DNA of 64,000 bases from NCBI RefSeq assembly GCF_027924185.1, contig NZ_BRVO01000001.1, positions 1,612,001-1,676,000 on the forward strand, in the 5' to 3' direction. Position numbers and translations under genes: made by a program. Positions 62,898-64,000 of this stretch are shown piece by piece. How positions within the stretch are numbered: the stretch's first letter is position 1; the number at the start of each line of letters is the position of its first letter. This DNA is from Neptunitalea lumnitzerae. GTDB taxonomy: Bacteria > Bacteroidota > Bacteroidia > Flavobacteriales > Flavobacteriaceae. Under the pieces are notes generated by a model. The model saw only the letters and a list, made by a program, of their open reading frames with translations, was not told the origin of the DNA and made no database searches.

Positions 62898-64000
62898 ATG
62901 AAAAAGACTACTCTATTGATTTTAATGTTGTTCATTAGTGCGCTTGGGTTTTCCCAAGTGTTAAATGATGCAGCCAACTGGCCTAACGTAGCATGGAACA
63001 TCACAGGTTCTTATGGTTCTACGGCAGGTCTTTTTGAAGCGGATCCTACTGTTGATAGTAACTTCGCGTTTGACGATAATCAAGCGGGTTCAGGAGTTGC
63101 TAATAGTATTGCGGCAGAGTCTTCGTATATGGATTTAACAGGAGCTTCGGTTTCTGGAGAAATTTATGTTTACGTTGATTTTTCCTATATATATAATCAT
63201 CAGAACTCAGAAACGCTAGCGTTACAGTATTGGGATTTTGATTCTTCTACATGGGTTACATGGGATAACCTTGCAGATACGGGGTCAACTTTAGGAGACG
63301 GAGGTGCCTCTACCACAAATGGTAATGTATATTGTGGGGATGTAGCACATCAAGTAGATTATACATCTGTTGCTTTAGATATTTCTGGATTTAGTGCTAC
63401 GCAGTTAGCCGGGTTTAGATATCGTTTCTATTTTAACGATAACAATATTTGGGCAAGAGGTTTTTGTATAAGTAGCCCTACTATTTATTCTCAATCTTGT
63501 CCGCCGGTATCTAATATTACCTTAAGTGGTATAACAGACACTGCTGTACAAGCTTCTTGGACTCCAGGAGGTAACGAGACAGAATGGGAAGTGGTTGTGC
63601 AACCAGCAGGTACTGGTGTGCCATCTGGTAGTGGTACAGTAGCAAATACTAATATTAACTTTCCAACAGCTGGTTTAACAGCTTTAACTAGTTATGAAGT
63701 TTATGTGAGAGCTAGCTGTGGTGGTGGAGAGTATAGTATGTGGGAAGGTCCTGTGACTTTTACTACGTACGCAGTTCCTCCAGCAACACCAACAGGTGTT
63801 ACGTGTGCAACAGGAACCGGTTCTTATATTTTTACAGAAGATTTTGATTCTAATATTGCAGGTTGGACAGGTAATATTAACACAGGTGGTGGTTCTTGGG
63901 AAATACCTGACGGAGCTACTTCTGCTGGTACGGGTCCTTCAACTGCTTATAGTGGTAGTAATTTTATGAATTTTGAGGCTTCAGGTGCTAATCCTGCAAA
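62898..64000 (+). CDS. Large secreted protein with fibronectin-III-like domain (3' end outside window)
   Basis: The frame is open from ATG 62898 to the window end (367 residues so far). Signal peptide MKKTTLLILMLFISALGFSQ; an N-terminal beta-rich region (~21-200); a fibronectin type III-like domain (~205-295, PVSNITLSGITDTAVQASWTPGGNETEWEVVVQPAG and LTALTSYEVYVRASCGGGEYSMW); then a MAM/jelly-roll-like start (YIFTEDFDSNIAGWTGN). Such proteins in gliding flavobacteria are usually type IX secretion cargo; the C-terminal sorting domain is not in view. Confidence 0.85.
   Translation, partial: MKKTTLLILMLFISALGFSQVLNDAANWPNVAWNITGSYGSTAGLFEADPTVDSNFAFDDNQAGSGVANSIAAESSYMDLTGASVSGEIYVYVDFSYIYNHQNSETLALQYWDFDSSTWVTWDNLADTGSTLGDGGASTTNGNVYCGDVAHQVDYTSVALDISGFSATQLAGFRYRFYFNDNNIWARGFCISSPTIYSQSCPPVSNITLSGITDTAVQASWTPGGNETEWEVVVQPAGTGVPSGSGTVANTNINFPTAGLTALTSYEVYVRASCGGGEYSMWEGPVTFTTYAVPPATPTGVTCATGTGSYIFTEDFDSNIAGWTGNINTGGGSWEIPDGATSAGTGPSTAYSGSNFMNFEASGANPA

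Noticed and set aside
1-64000. CRISPR arrays, antiphage systems, toxin-antitoxin pairs, prophage genes
   Set aside because: No regularly spaced repeats and no recognisable nuclease, toxin or phage structural gene in either strand.

Overview
The window is AT-rich chromosomal DNA from a member of the Bacteroidota, almost certainly a marine-type Flavobacteriaceae. The basis is a gldB-gldC gliding-motility pair, a complete flavobacterial dcw (division and cell wall) cluster without murF or ddl, many TAnnTTTG -7 promoter elements (the Bacteroidota sigma-A type), TonB-dependent receptors with carboxypeptidase-like N-terminal domains, and menaquinone-type prenyl synthase. I cannot name a genus from sequence alone.

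Layout. 1-3.3 kb: the end of a polyprenyl synthase, then an ECF sigma factor / putative membrane anti-sigma / coiled-coil beta-barrel operon behind its own ECF-type promoter. 3.4-15.7 kb: housekeeping and regulation, with dnaG (all four zinc ligands replaced), a LuxR-type response regulator whose phospho-acceptor Asp is Glu, nadE, gldBC, a three-PAS histidine kinase, YceI, pirin plus an AraC regulator, a YihY membrane protein, a DUF4252 lipoprotein, the engB GTPase and a hydrolase. 15.9-31.6 kb: mraZ-rsmH-ftsL-ftsI-murE-mraY-murD-ftsW-murG-murC-ftsQ-ftsA-ftsZ, tightly packed with several start/stop overlaps, preceded by three GTGG repeats at exact 10-bp spacing (a MraZ operator) and closed by a terminator. 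A YqeY-family gene and tRNA-Arg(UCG) follow.

32.3-45.2 kb is an accessory island directly after the tRNA. It is made of small cassettes, each joining an NAD(P)-dependent oxidoreductase to its own regulator: Crp + aldo/keto reductase, SDR + HxlR, atypical SDR + AraC, SDR + lipoprotein + AraC, aldo/keto reductase + HxlR, with a TonB receptor, a frameshifted VOC gene and broken 3' ends of other genes between them. Two copies of a ~135-bp element lie at 34.6 and 45.1 kb. Each carries the last ~24 codons of the same unrecognised protein, with only synonymous differences, plus a 30-bp identical non-coding block. This is the most unusual structure in the window. The Crp gene and its reductase share a palindromic operator at identical distance from their -7 boxes.

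45.3-64 kb: an S41 peptidase, a TlpA-like thioredoxin lipoprotein and a deacylase-family enzyme; then a likely zinc-uptake locus (small His/Cys protein, ZnuD-like TonB receptor, two His-rich DUF4625 lipoproteins, divergent Fur/Zur-family regulator); a FUSC membrane protein, small proteins including a tautomerase, an erythromycin-esterase-like protein, ethanolamine ammonia-lyase EutBC without other eut genes, an MtfA-type metallopeptidase, and the start of a large secreted fibronectin-III-like protein cut by the window end.

No CRISPR array, rRNA, intact insertion sequence, integrase or prophage gene was seen. Family calls rest on motif recognition by eye; no database search was run.
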